Origin: Pseudarthrobacter sp. NamE2
GTDB taxonomy: Bacteria; Actinomycetota; Actinomycetes; Actinomycetales; Micrococcaceae
Reading direction: 5' to 3'
Assembly (NCBI RefSeq): GCF_005796205.1
Contig: NZ_VAHN01000004.1
Location: 1-64,000 of the forward strand
Length of the DNA stretch: 64,000 nucleotides
Positions 1-8,423 of this stretch are shown here, one piece after another. Numbering within the stretch: the first letter of the stretch is position 1; each line of letters opens with the position of its first letter. Position numbers and translations under genes: made by a program. The notes beneath the pieces are model-generated. The model had not been told where the DNA came from. It searched no databases and saw nothing but the letters and a program-made list of their open reading frames with translations.

Positions 1-318
1 ACAGCCACGGGAGCCTCATTTCATCGTCGAATGGCCCATGTTTTCATATTGTGAGAAAACATTCTTGCTAGACGAGATTAGCGAGGCTTGTGCTGGAGGG
101 TCAATACGCGCCCCGCGGCGGCGGCACTGCTCGCCCCCGGAAGGTTGCTACAAACCGATTGTGACCGCCCAGGCACCCCTTCTTCCTTGACCCGGGGTGA
201 TGCAGGTCATACTCTTATTTCACTATTCAATAGTTCGCTTCCGCGATGTGGAATAACAGCAACGGCGTCAGCCGCGCCGGCCTCACCACCGCGGCAGCCA
301 TCAGGAATTGAGATCCCT
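1..318. promoter_or_regulatory. Upstream region of the NCS1 permease operon
   Basis: This 318-base stretch has no convincing gene. It contains a perfect 8-bp inverted repeat, ATGTTTTC at 38-45 and GAAAACAT at 55-62, with a 9-base spacer. The palindrome lies in an AT-rich patch and could be an operator for the downstream catabolic operon, but no regulator gene is present in the window to pair with it. An open frame extends upstream of the permease start to position 88. Its composition looks like non-coding sequence, and I do not count it as coding. Confidence 0.4.
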
Positions 319-1884
319 ATGCAAACCCCTCCACCGGTGGGCGTTGACGCAGCAGACCTGACAGCGCCGTCAGTTGCCGCAACCCACCTTTCCGCCACCG
401 TCGAGGACCTGTGCAAGGAAGCCAGCCTGGCGTCCGGCCAGCCCATCAGTCCCTCCCTCTACAACGCGGACCTTGCACCCACCAAGCGGGCGGGCCGCAA
501 CTGGTCCGGCTACAGCATCTTCACCCTCTGGGCCAATGACGTTCACAGCCTGGGCAACTACGCCTTCGCCATCGGCCTGTTCGCCCTCGGGCTGGGTGGA
601 TGGCAGATCCTCCTGGCACTTGGGATCGGGGCCGCCCTGCTGTTCGGCCTGCTCAACCTCTCCGGTTTCATGGGGGTCAAGACCGGCGTTCCCTTCCCCG
701 TGATGAGCCGCATCAGCTTCGGCATCAGGGGCGCGCAGATAGCGGCCCTCCTCCGCGGGGCCGTGGCTGTCGCGTGGTTCGGCATCCAGACCTACCTTGC
801 CTCCGTGGTCTTCCGCGTCATGCTCGTGGCCATGTTCCCGTCCCTGGCAGACCTTGACAAGGACTCGGTTTTGGGCCTGTCCACGCTGGGCTGGGTTGCA
901 TTCCTGATCCTGTGGGTGGTCCAGCTGGCCATTGTCAGCTTCGGCATGGAGATGATCCGCAAGTACGAGGCCTTCGCCGGCCCGGTCATCCTCGCCACGA
1001 TGGCCGCAATCGCCGTCTGGATCTTCATCGAGGCGGGCGGTGCCATTGCCTGGACCTCGGACAAGGCCTTGGAAGGCCCCGAGATGTGGCTGACGATCTT
1101 CGCCGGCGGAGCACTCTGGGTCTCCATCTACGGCACCTTCGTCCTGAACTTCTGCGACTTCACCCGCGCCGCCGTCTCAAAGAAGGCTGTGGTCCGGGGC
1201 AACTTCTGGGGCATCCCCATCAACATGCTGGTCTTCGGCGCCATCGTGGTGGTCATGGCCGGCGGACAGTTCAAGATCAACGGCACCATCATCGAAAGCC
1301 CCTCGGACATCGTCCAGACCATCCCCAACACCCTCTTCCTGGTGCTGGCCTGCCTGGCCCTGTTGATCCTCACCATTGCCGTGAACCTCATGGCGAACTT
1401 CGTGGCTCCCGTGTATGCCCTGACCAACCTGTTCCCCAAGCGGCTTAACTTCCGCCGCGCCGCCGTCGTCAGCGCCGTCATCGGCCTGGTCATCCTGCCT
1501 TGGAACCTCTACAACAACCCGTTGGTCATCGTGTACTTCCTGGGCGGTCTTGGCGCCCTCCTTGGCCCCCTGTTCGGCGTCGTGATGGCGGATTACTGGC
1601 TGATCCGCCGGGGCAAGGTCAACGTGCCCGAGCTGTACACGGCATCGCCGGACGGAGCCTACTTCTACCGGAACGGCGTCAATCCGCGGGCGATCACCGC
1701 CATGGTGCCTGCCGCCGTCGTCGCCCTTCTCATCGCCTTCGTCCCGGCACTGGCTTCGGCAGCACCCTTCGCCTGGTTCTTTGCGGCAGGCATCGCGGCG
1801 GCCGTGTACTACTTCGTCGCCGACCGCAACCAGAAGCTGGAAGACCGCGACGGCGAGGCCATCGCCGTCGCGAGCAAGCACTGA
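319..1884 (+). CDS. NCS1 family nucleobase/hydantoin:cation symporter
   Basis: An integral membrane permease of about 521 residues in the nucleobase:cation symporter-1 family (uracil, cytosine, allantoin, hydantoins). The N-terminal cytoplasmic part carries the family-typical stretch NADLAPTKRAGRNWSGYSIF followed by WANDVHSLGNYAF. About twelve hydrophobic segments follow, including GVKTGVPFPVMSRISFGIRG, which matches the conserved loop of NCS1 proteins. The start is placed at the ATG at 319 rather than the longer open frame from 88, because the extra 77 residues are compositionally odd and a weak AGGAA lies just upstream. A hydantoin-racemase-type gene follows 30 bases downstream, so a hydantoin or allantoin-like substrate is inferred. 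The exact ligand cannot be read from the sequence. Confidence 0.85.
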   Translation: MQTPPPVGVDAADLTAPSVAATHLSATVEDLCKEASLASGQPISPSLYNADLAPTKRAGRNWSGYSIFTLWANDVHSLGNYAFAIGLFALGLGGWQILLALGIGAALLFGLLNLSGFMGVKTGVPFPVMSRISFGIRGAQIAALLRGAVAVAWFGIQTYLASVVFRVMLVAMFPSLADLDKDSVLGLSTLGWVAFLILWVVQLAIVSFGMEMIRKYEAFAGPVILATMAAIAVWIFIEAGGAIAWTSDKALEGPEMWLTIFAGGALWVSIYGTFVLNFCDFTRAAVSKKAVVRGNFWGIPINMLVFGAIVVVMAGGQFKINGTIIESPSDIVQTIPNTLFLVLACLALLILTIAVNLMANFVAPVYALTNLFPKRLNFRRAAVVSAVIGLVILPWNLYNNPLVIVYFLGGLGALLGPLFGVVMADYWLIRRGKVNVPELYTASPDGAYFYRNGVNPRAITAMVPAAVVALLIAFVPALASAAPFAWFFAAGIAAAVYYFVADRNQKLEDRDGEAIAVASKH

Positions 1885-1914
1885 CAGCGCCCCAAACCCG
1901 CAAAAGGACCCAGC

Positions 1915-2658
1915 ATGCGCATCCTCGTAGCAAACGTGAACACCACCGCATCCATGACGGACTCCATCGCCGTCTCCGCACGCGCCGTCGCCGCACCCGG
2001 CACCGAGATCGTCGGACTGACCCCGCGCTTCGGCGCCGACTCCTGCGAGGGGAACTTCGAAAGCTACCTCGCAGCGATCGCCGTCATGGATGCCGTCACC
2101 TCCTATCCCGAACCATTCGACGCCGTCATCCAGGCCGGCTACGGCGAGCACGGGCGGGAAGGCCTGCAGGAACTGCTGGACGTGCCGGTGGTGGACATTA
2201 CCGAGGCCGCCGCCAGCACCGCCATGTTCCTAGGCCACAAATATTCCGTGGTCACCACGCTGGACCGCACCGTCCCGCTGATCGAGGACCGGCTCAAGCT
2301 CGCGGGGCTCGAGGCCCGGTGCGCATCGGTGCGGGCCAGCGGCATGGCGGTCCTGGAGCTTGAAGAGGAACCGGAGCGCGCCGTGGAAGCGATCATCAGC
2401 CAGGCGATGGCCGCGGTCAGCCAGGACAAGGCGGAGGTGATTGTGCTCGGCTGCGGCGGCATGGCGGGCCTGGACGAGCAGATCCGGCAGCGCGCCGGTG
2501 TCCCCGTGGTGGACGGCGTGGCGTCCGCCGTAACAATTGCCGAGTCGCTGGTCCGGATGGGGCTGTCCACTTCCAAGGTACGGACCTACGCCGCGCCGCG
2601 GCCCAAGACCGTCGTAGGCTGGCCGCTGAACAAGCAGGCCGTCCCGGCACCGCTCTAG
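1915..2658 (+). CDS. Asp/Glu/hydantoin racemase family protein, first catalytic Cys missing
   Basis: A 247-residue cytoplasmic protein of the aspartate/glutamate/hydantoin racemase superfamily. These enzymes use two cysteines, one per half, to deprotonate and reprotonate the substrate. The C-terminal cysteine is present (C180 in VLGCGGM). At the N-terminal position, where hydantoin racemases have a Cys-Phe-Gly, this protein has [10 protein letters not shown] (residues 74-83). Family members with this GEHGREG signature exist, so it is probably a distinct subgroup rather than a broken gene. It lies 30 bases after the permease and 23 bases before an SDR gene, which suggests one catabolic operon. 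Racemase, isomerase or lyase activity are all possible; the family call is firm and the reaction is not. Confidence 0.8.
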   Translation: MRILVANVNTTASMTDSIAVSARAVAAPGTEIVGLTPRFGADSCEGNFESYLAAIAVMDAVTSYPEPFDAVIQAGYGEHGREGLQELLDVPVVDITEAAASTAMFLGHKYSVVTTLDRTVPLIEDRLKLAGLEARCASVRASGMAVLELEEEPERAVEAIISQAMAAVSQDKAEVIVLGCGGMAGLDEQIRQRAGVPVVDGVASAVTIAESLVRMGLSTSKVRTYAAPRPKTVVGWPLNKQAVPAPL

Positions 2659-2681
2659 CAGGACATCTTCAGGAGAACAGC

Positions 2682-3443
2682 GTGCAGAATCCCACCCCCA
2701 CCGGACGCGTCGCCGTTGTTACCGGGGCAGGCTCCGGCATCGGGCGGGAGGTGGCGCGGCAGATGCTGGCCGCCGGCTACCGCGTTGCGCTGGCCGGGCG
2801 CCGCGAAGCGCAACTGAAGGAGACCGCGGACAACCACCCGGAAGCGCTGGTGGTGCCGTGCGACGTTACCCGGCCCGACGACGTCGAGCGCCTTTTCGAG
2901 GCCGCCCGGCAGCGCTGGGGCCGGGTGGACGTGCTGTTCAACAACGCTGGAGTGTTCGGTCCGGCCGCCAGCGTGGACGAAATCAGCGTGGACGACTGGA
3001 ACAACACGCTCGCGGTGAACCTCACGGGCTCCATGCTGTGTGCCGCCGCCGCCGTGCGGACCATGAAGGCGCAGGAGCCGCAGGGCGGGCGGATCATCAA
3101 CAACGGCTCCATTTCCGCGCATTCGCCGCGGCCGCGCACCGTGGCCTACACCGTGACCAAGCACGCCATGACTGGCCTGACTAAAAGCATCGAGCTGGAT
3201 GGCCGCGGCTTCGGGATCACCTGCGGCCAGATCGACATCGGAAACACGGCCACGGAGATCATGGACACCATCGGCGTCGGTTCGGGAGCACTGCAGGCTG
3301 ACGGCAGCCGGCGGGTGGAGCCGATGTTCCCGGTGGCCGACGCTGCGCGGGCGGTACTCATGATGGCGGACATGCCGCCCGCCGCAAGTGTGGGTTCCGT
3401 GGTGGTAACCGCGGCGGGCATGCCCTTCATCGGCCGCGGCTAA
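2682..3443 (+). CDS. SDR family NAD(P)-dependent oxidoreductase
   Basis: A classical short-chain dehydrogenase/reductase of 253 residues. Visible motifs are the nucleotide-binding TGAGSGIG (14-21), NNAG (87-90), the catalytic serine region NGSIS (141-145) and the YxxxK pair Y156/K160. The GTG start at 2682 is preceded by AGGAGA at 2671-2676. The gene follows the racemase closely and is probably cotranscribed with it. It may oxidise or reduce an intermediate of the same pathway, but the substrate cannot be inferred. A long palindrome begins four bases after its stop codon. Confidence 0.9.
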   Translation: MQNPTPTGRVAVVTGAGSGIGREVARQMLAAGYRVALAGRREAQLKETADNHPEALVVPCDVTRPDDVERLFEAARQRWGRVDVLFNNAGVFGPAASVDEISVDDWNNTLAVNLTGSMLCAAAAVRTMKAQEPQGGRIINNGSISAHSPRPRTVAYTVTKHAMTGLTKSIELDGRGFGITCGQIDIGNTATEIMDTIGVGSGALQADGSRRVEPMFPVADAARAVLMMADMPPAASVGSVVVTAAGMPFIGRG

Positions 3444-3447
3444 CCTT

Positions 3448-3512
3448 GGAGTTTTTGTCCAGATATGCAGGGTTAAGTGGCCCGGAAGTCTGCATATCTG
3501 GACAAAAACTCC
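3448..3512. repeat. Long palindrome, copy 1 (23-bp arms, 19-nt loop)
   Basis: A perfect 23-bp inverted repeat, with arms at 3448-3470 and 3490-3512 and a 19-base loop. The arms read GTTTTTGTCCAGATATGCAG in their core. The loop shares CCCGGAAG with copy 2 at 4589-4649, and the loop length is identical. The element follows the SDR stop codon directly and lies about 42 bases before the nuclease gene. It may act as a terminator hairpin or be a REP-like dispersed repeat. There is no downstream T-run of the usual rho-independent kind. Confidence 0.9.
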
Positions 3513-3554
3513 GGAGTGGAACAGCCGGGCTGTGGATAACCTCTATAAGGCCCA

Positions 3555-4589
3555 GTGACGGTGGCTGAATGGAGCATGAGCAGATTGCCGCCGCTGCCGG
3601 AACCGTTGGATGGCCGGCCCTTCGCCCTGACCGAGGCTGAAACAGCTGGACTGGGCAGGAGCCGCTTGAACGCCCGGGACCTGCACAGGCCAAGCAGGGG
3701 TGTCCGGGTTCCGAAGGCAGGTCACTCGGAGCTGGCGGCGCTGGTGCGGTCCCACACCCGACTGGATGCCGATATCTTCGCCAGCCTCATCACCGCCGCC
3801 CAGATTCTGGAAGTTCCTTTGCCACGCTGGGCGGAGTTCAGCCCCGACGGCGGCGGGCCGGTTACCGCCGTCACCGAACCTGTCCCGTGGGGCAAGAAGT
3901 CGGGTGTCCATTTCCGCGAACCCGGCAAGTTTCTGCACCTGTCCCGGCGAAATGGTGGGACGCTGCCGCGGCGCAAGGGTGTGGCGGGGCACCGACTGAA
4001 GGTCCGCGACGGCGACCTCCTGGAGATTGATGGGCTGCGGGTAACCTCGGTTGCCCGCACTTGGGTTGACCTTGGCTCCGTCCTGCCGATGGATGACCTC
4101 ATTGTCGCCGGGGATGCCATCGTCAGTGAGCATGCCCGGACATTCGGGAAGCCAAAACTCCCCGTGGTGCCGCTGGCCGAGTTGCGGCGATTTGTGGACG
4201 GTGCCAACGGGATCCACGGCGTCCGCAAGGCGAGGGAGGCTTTGGAACAGCTGCGGGTGGGCGTTGACTCGCCGCCCGAAACGAAAGTCCGCCTGATGCT
4301 CGACGACGCGGGCCTTCCGGAGTTTGTTCCCGACTGCCGCGTGGACGATGCCGTGGGGAAGCCCGTATGGACGGATCTGGGTTGTATCCGTTTCCGGACC
4401 TGCGTGGAGTATGAAGGCCTGCACCACCTCCTGCCGGAGCAGCAGGCGCTTGATTCCTACCGGGACCAGCGTGTTGCTGAAGCGGGTTGGCGGCAGGTCA
4501 AGATCAACCGGATTGACATGGAACGCGGGCCGGAGTGGGTGGTTTCCAGGGTCGCGCAGACGCTCCGCAAGCAGGGCTGGCACCGCTGA
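3555..4589 (+). CDS. PD-(D/E)XK/Vsr-like endonuclease domain protein
   Basis: A 344-residue protein (GTG at 3555, or 337 residues from the ATG at 3576). It resembles the actinobacterial AbiEi-antitoxin-like/DUF559-like proteins: an N-terminal region around RDLHRPSRGVRVP and TSVARTWVDLG, then a C-terminal nuclease-like fold. Candidate catalytic residues are E242 (PETK), D274 (WTDLG) and E285/E287 with H290-H291 (VEYEGLHH), followed by DQRVAEAGWRQVKI, a typical strand-helix end of this family. The family's molecular role is unclear, with antiphage or repair functions proposed. The gene stands alone and is bracketed by two copies of the same palindrome; the second begins on its stop codon. This arrangement suggests a moveable or specially insulated unit, which is inference. 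Confidence 0.7.
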   Translation: MTVAEWSMSRLPPLPEPLDGRPFALTEAETAGLGRSRLNARDLHRPSRGVRVPKAGHSELAALVRSHTRLDADIFASLITAAQILEVPLPRWAEFSPDGGGPVTAVTEPVPWGKKSGVHFREPGKFLHLSRRNGGTLPRRKGVAGHRLKVRDGDLLEIDGLRVTSVARTWVDLGSVLPMDDLIVAGDAIVSEHARTFGKPKLPVVPLAELRRFVDGANGIHGVRKAREALEQLRVGVDSPPETKVRLMLDDAGLPEFVPDCRVDDAVGKPVWTDLGCIRFRTCVEYEGLHHLLPEQQALDSYRDQRVAEAGWRQVKINRIDMERGPEWVVSRVAQTLRKQGWHR

Positions 4590-4649
4590 GTTTTTGTCCA
4601 GATATGCAGAGTTCCGGGCCCCGGAAGCCTGCATATCTGGACAAAAACT
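4589..4649. repeat. Long palindrome, copy 2 (21-bp arms, 19-nt loop)
   Basis: An inverted repeat with perfect 21-bp arms at 4589-4609 and 4629-4649 and a 19-base loop. The arms are identical to copy 1 except that copy 1 extends two bases further outwards. The element exactly fills the space between the stop codon of the nuclease gene (TGA, 4587-4589) and the stop codon of the convergent gene on the minus strand (TAA, 4650-4652). That position fits a bidirectional terminator or an RNA 3'-end stabiliser. Confidence 0.9.
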
Positions 4650-5027
4650 TTAGAGGGGGAGGAGGGCGGAGAGATCCGCGCGCTGTCCTGACGCTGCGAC
4701 CTTGCCGGCCGCGACAGCCTCCGCCCACGCCATCTGGCCCGTCACCATCCCAAGCCAGGTGGCGGCGTCGCACTCGATCACGTTCGGCGGGGTGCCGCGC
4801 GTGTGGCGGGGCCCCTCCACGCACTGCGTAACGCCGAACGGCGGCACGCGCACCTCCACCGAATTCCCCGGCGCCCGCGCTGTCACCTCCTCCAGCGAGT
4901 AGCGCACGGCGGTGGCGAGGACGGTGCGCGGCAAAGGAGCGTCCGACGGCGACCCGGCAGCCTGGCGCCAGGCCGCCAGTGCCGCTGCGCCTTCCTGAAC
5001 GTTTATCCGACGGCGTGCTACGGGCAT
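4650..5027 (-). CDS. Sterol carrier family protein (bacterial SCP2-like)
   Basis: A 125-residue protein beginning MPVARRRINVQEG. The ATG at 5027 was chosen over the longer frame because GGAAAG lies about ten bases upstream and the upstream 40 residues look non-coding. The pattern (N-terminal ARRRI..EG..AL..W, then YSLEEVTARAPGNSVEVRVPPFGVTQCVEGPRHTRGTPPNVIECDAATWLGMVTG) matches the bacterial sterol-carrier-like family found across actinobacteria. In some of these genomes it sits beside purine genes, but here it lies about 9 kb from them. It probably binds a small hydrophobic ligand. No partner is evident, since it is convergent with the nuclease and divergent from the polysaccharide operon. 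Confidence 0.75.
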   Translation of the reverse strand: MPVARRRINVQEGAAALAAWRQAAGSPSDAPLPRTVLATAVRYSLEEVTARAPGNSVEVRVPPFGVTQCVEGPRHTRGTPPNVIECDAATWLGMVTGQMAWAEAVAAGKVAASGQRADLSALLPL

Positions 5028-5301
5028 ATTAACGAATTCTTTCCGGTGGATATTCTCAGTAATCGCGCCCGGGCGGGCGCGTAGTGGTGGCCGCAAAGAC
5101 GGGTAGCCACGAAGGCAATTAGAGTACCGCGGACACTGGTGGAGCATATATCCGGTCGAGCATGCTCATTAACAAGGCTCAACGCAGAGCCGGCAGCAGA
5201 GCCCGTCCCTCATGAAACCGGGGCAGACAGGGCACACCATTCCGCCGGCCGCACAGCCCGGCATCTCCCTCACTGATTTCCCGCCCAGCGAAGGACTGCC
5301 C

Positions 5302-6576
5302 ATGATTCCCCTTGCCCTCGACGATGCCCTCAACGGGCTCACCCAAAGCAGCCTCAGCGAACTGTACGCCGAGTTCTCGCCCTATTTTCCGCTCGCCATA
5401 GCCGGCATAATCGTCTGGGGCCTGTGGCTGTACCGCTTCATCCTCTCCCACCGGGCCCGGCCCATCGTGACGGACTACAAGGCTTCCACGTCCGTGATCG
5501 TGCCGTCATTCCACGAGGACCCGGACATCCTGATGAGCGCCCTGGAGTCCTGGCGGCAGCAGAAACCTGACGAAATCATCATTGTCCTGGACGTTGAGGA
5601 CCTGGACGCCTACCAGCGGATCACCGCCCTTGGCGACGACTCGCTCCGCCCTGTCCTCTTCCACCACATGGGCAAGCGGTCCGCCCTGGGGGTGGGCATG
5701 CGGATGGCCCGGCACGAGATCCTGGTCCTCACCGACTCGGACACGTGGTGGCAGCCGGGCCTGCTGGCCAACGTCCAGATGCCCTTCGAGGATCCTTTGG
5801 TGGGAGCCGTCGGCACCCACCAGAACGTGTACCAGCGCGATACCAGCATCTGGCGCCGCATAGCGGACTGGCTGGTGAACGTCAGGTATCTGGACTACGT
5901 CCCGGCCATGGGCAGGGCAGGCGCGGTGCCATGCGTCTCAGGGCGGACCGCCGTCTATCGGCGCAGTGCCGTCATGGGAGTTATCGAGCATCTCGAGAAC
6001 GAATACTTCATGGGCAAGCGCTGCATTTCCGGCGACGATGGCCGGCTCACCTGGCTGGTGCTGGCCTCCGGCTACAAAACCGTCCACCAGTCGTCCGCCC
6101 GGGCGCTGTCAATGTTCCCTTCCAGCTTCCGCGCCTTCATGAAACAGCGCATCCGCTGGAGCCGGAACTCGTACCGCTGCTACCTCACCGCCATCGCGAA
6201 GGGCTGGCTCTGGAAGGTCCCGTTCGTCACCAAGGTGACCGTCCTGCAGATCCTGCTAACCCCGGTCACCATGGGCCTCACGCTGGTGTACCTGGTCTTC
6301 CACCGCCTTGACCCCACACCGTTCGGGGTCGGTGCTGCCGTCTGCTGGCTCCTTCTGGGCCGCGGGATCCGCGGCGCCTCGCACCTCCGCCGGCACCCCA
6401 AGGACCTCCTGATCCTCCCGGTCCTTGCCGTGACCGTGATCCTGGTGGCCCTGCCCATCAAGATGTACGCCTTTGCCACCATGAACAAGCAGGGCTGGCT
6501 CACCCGGCACGCCCACCAGACGGGCGGCGACGGCCAGGACGCCGCCACCCTTACCCCGGGGGAGGTGGCGGCATGA
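5302..6576 (+). CDS. Hyaluronan-synthase/NodC-like processive glycosyltransferase (GT2)
   Basis: A membrane GT2 enzyme of 424 residues from the ATG at 5302 (AAGGA upstream; a longer frame from 5212 lacks a ribosome site). It has one N-terminal membrane helix (about 29-48), a cytoplasmic catalytic domain and three or four C-terminal helices. Synthase motifs are present: DSD (145-147), SGDDGRLT (243-250) and QRIRW (282-286). The spacing GDDxxLT...GY...QxxRWS resembles class I hyaluronan synthases and NodC. It would polymerise a nucleotide sugar and extrude the chain. It is the first gene of a four-gene unit with two beta-helix proteins and a UDP-glucose dehydrogenase, so a uronic-acid-containing exopolysaccharide is inferred. 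The next gene overlaps its stop by four bases. Confidence 0.85.
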   Translation: MIPLALDDALNGLTQSSLSELYAEFSPYFPLAIAGIIVWGLWLYRFILSHRARPIVTDYKASTSVIVPSFHEDPDILMSALESWRQQKPDEIIIVLDVEDLDAYQRITALGDDSLRPVLFHHMGKRSALGVGMRMARHEILVLTDSDTWWQPGLLANVQMPFEDPLVGAVGTHQNVYQRDTSIWRRIADWLVNVRYLDYVPAMGRAGAVPCVSGRTAVYRRSAVMGVIEHLENEYFMGKRCISGDDGRLTWLVLASGYKTVHQSSARALSMFPSSFRAFMKQRIRWSRNSYRCYLTAIAKGWLWKVPFVTKVTVLQILLTPVTMGLTLVYLVFHRLDPTPFGVGAAVCWLLLGRGIRGASHLRRHPKDLLILPVLAVTVILVALPIKMYAFATMNKQGWLTRHAHQTGGDGQDAATLTPGEVAA

Positions 6577-8423
6577 GGGCCACCAGGGCCATCGCCGCCG
6601 CGTGCCTCACCGCGGTCCTGGGCACTGCGGGGTTCATTTACGCAGGCACCATCCAGGGCGGCTCCGCCGTGGACGCATCGGGCAGGAACGAGATCGCCGC
6701 CAACGGCAACGTGCAAGGTGTGCTCTACCCCGGCAATCCAGCCAGCGAGGCACGGCTGGTGAAGCAGGAGGATGAACGGCTCGTGTATGTCCGCACCGTC
6801 GCCTCCGCCGCCCGGTGGCGGGTGGAAGGTCTGGAAGGGCCATACCGGGTCCGGACAGGATCAAGTTACACGCTGGTGCTGCCCGCCCGGCCGGAGGCAT
6901 ACACCGTGGCAGACCTGTTGTCCCTGGCCCCCAACGCCTTCCGGGAGCAGCCGGACGGCGCCTACCTGCTCTCCGAAAGCGTTACGGTCCTGGCCGGTGC
7001 CACCCTGTCCCTGGCCTCGCCGGACCCTGCAAGGAAGCTCGACCTGCGCCTGGAAAGCGGAGCCCAAACCTTCGTGTCCCTCGTGGCCCTGGGCGGCTCA
7101 CTCACGCTGGAGGGATCGGAAACAGCCCGCGTCAGCGTCAGCAGCTGGGACAGCACCAAGGGCGGCCCGGACAAGAACACGGTGGACGGACGGGCCTATG
7201 TGCGGGTCATCGGGGGCCACGCCGCTTTCTCCTTCTCCGACGTTTCCCACCTGGGCTTCTGGAGCGGGAACACGGGCGGCCTGTCACTGACCGGAACCGA
7301 CGCAGTGGGCACCTTCAGCGACGAACAGCCGACGCCGGGAGAGACGGAGGCGGCCAGCGGCGGTGCACGGCTCCTGCCGGAGGCTGAACTTGCAGCCCTC
7401 ACCCAGGAGTCGGCCCAGGATTACAGCCTGGTCACGGCAGGCATCGACAACCTGCGGGTCAGCAACAACGCGTTCGGGCTGTTCATCACCAACGCGCGGG
7501 ACATCGTCATCAGGGATACCGTCATCTCCGGCAGCCTTGTGGACGGCCTGGTACTGCACCGCTTTGTATCGGACGCAACCGTTACAGGGACCGTGTCCTC
7601 GGACAACGCTGTGGACGGGTTCAGCGTGGGGCGCTCCACCGCGGGCGTCAGTTTCGAACGCATCCAGGCGAGGAACAACGGCCGGAACGGCATCTCGATG
7701 GACGCCAGGCCCCTGGCCGACGGTCCGAATGCCGTGGGAACCGCCGTCGACTCCTACGGGAGCAGCCAGATTTCCGCCGGTGCGTTCGAGCAGAACACCC
7801 GCTATGGCATTGAAGTCCTGGGCGGGACATCGGTGGCGGTCAGGGACAACCGGGTGACGGGCAACGATGTGGGGATCGTGGCGGCCGACGGTGCCAAGGG
7901 TGTGACCATCACCGGCAACAGGCTGCTGGACAATGCCCGCCAGTCAGTCGCGGTCCGCGACGGCGGTGCCACGGCCGAGGTCAGCGAAAACATCATCACC
8001 GGCGGCGACACCGGCATCTACGTCCGCGACGCAACCGCCAACGTCAATGCCAACATCCTCGAGCGGATCTCCAACCACGGCATCACCCTGCTGGGCACGG
8101 TTCCGAAAACCACGGTCGCCGGAAACACCCTGGCCGGCAACGGGTCCACCGCCATCTGGAGCGAGGCGTCAACAGGGGCCAGCCTGGGCGAAAACGATGT
8201 CCTGGCCTGGGCACCTGCCTACACCGTGGAAAGGGTGGTCAAGTCGGTGTTCCAGCCGCTCACCTTGATCTGGTTCGTGCTCGCCGCGCTGCTGCTGGTC
8301 ACCGCCGTGGCCCGCGGCAAGGACCGACGCGGCGTCATCCGCAGTCCGTACGCAGACCACGTCCCGCTGACGTCCCTGGGCAGGGGAGTGGTGGCGTACG
8401 ACGACGTGAGGCAGCCAAGGTGA
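6573..8423 (+). CDS. Membrane-anchored parallel beta-helix protein (AlgG-like architecture)
   Basis: A 616-residue exported protein. An N-terminal signal or anchor (residues 1-25) is followed by an N-terminal domain and then a long right-handed parallel beta-helix (roughly 285-545) with PbH1-type coils such as NNAFGLFITNARDIVIRDTVISG, broken here as NNAFGLFITN and ARDIVIRDTV. A hydrophobic helix lies near 563-581 with a basic cytoplasmic tail. The repeat pattern resembles alginate C5-epimerase AlgG and NosD-type helices, but the DPHD catalytic motif of AlgG is not seen. It overlaps the GT2 gene by ATGA and the next gene by GTGA, so it is translationally coupled. A role as epimerase, lyase or polymer-guiding scaffold for the nascent chain is inferred. 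Confidence 0.75.
   Translation: MRATRAIAAACLTAVLGTAGFIYAGTIQGGSAVDASGRNEIAANGNVQGVLYPGNPASEARLVKQEDERLVYVRTVASAARWRVEGLEGPYRVRTGSSYTLVLPARPEAYTVADLLSLAPNAFREQPDGAYLLSESVTVLAGATLSLASPDPARKLDLRLESGAQTFVSLVALGGSLTLEGSETARVSVSSWDSTKGGPDKNTVDGRAYVRVIGGHAAFSFSDVSHLGFWSGNTGGLSLTGTDAVGTFSDEQPTPGETEAASGGARLLPEAELAALTQESAQDYSLVTAGIDNLRVSNNAFGLFITNARDIVIRDTVISGSLVDGLVLHRFVSDATVTGTVSSDNAVDGFSVGRSTAGVSFERIQARNNGRNGISMDARPLADGPNAVGTAVDSYGSSQISAGAFEQNTRYGIEVLGGTSVAVRDNRVTGNDVGIVAADGAKGVTITGNRLLDNARQSVAVRDGGATAEVSENIITGGDTGIYVRDATANVNANILERISNHGITLLGTVPKTTVAGNTLAGNGSTAIWSEASTGASLGENDVLAWAPAYTVERVVKSVFQPLTLIWFVLAALLLVTAVARGKDRRGVIRSPYADHVPLTSLGRGVVAYDDVRQPR

Noticed and set aside
88..318. In-frame extension upstream of the NCS1 permease
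   Set aside because: The 77 extra residues are Ala/Pro/Arg-rich without family similarity, and the ATG at 319 gives the usual N-terminus.
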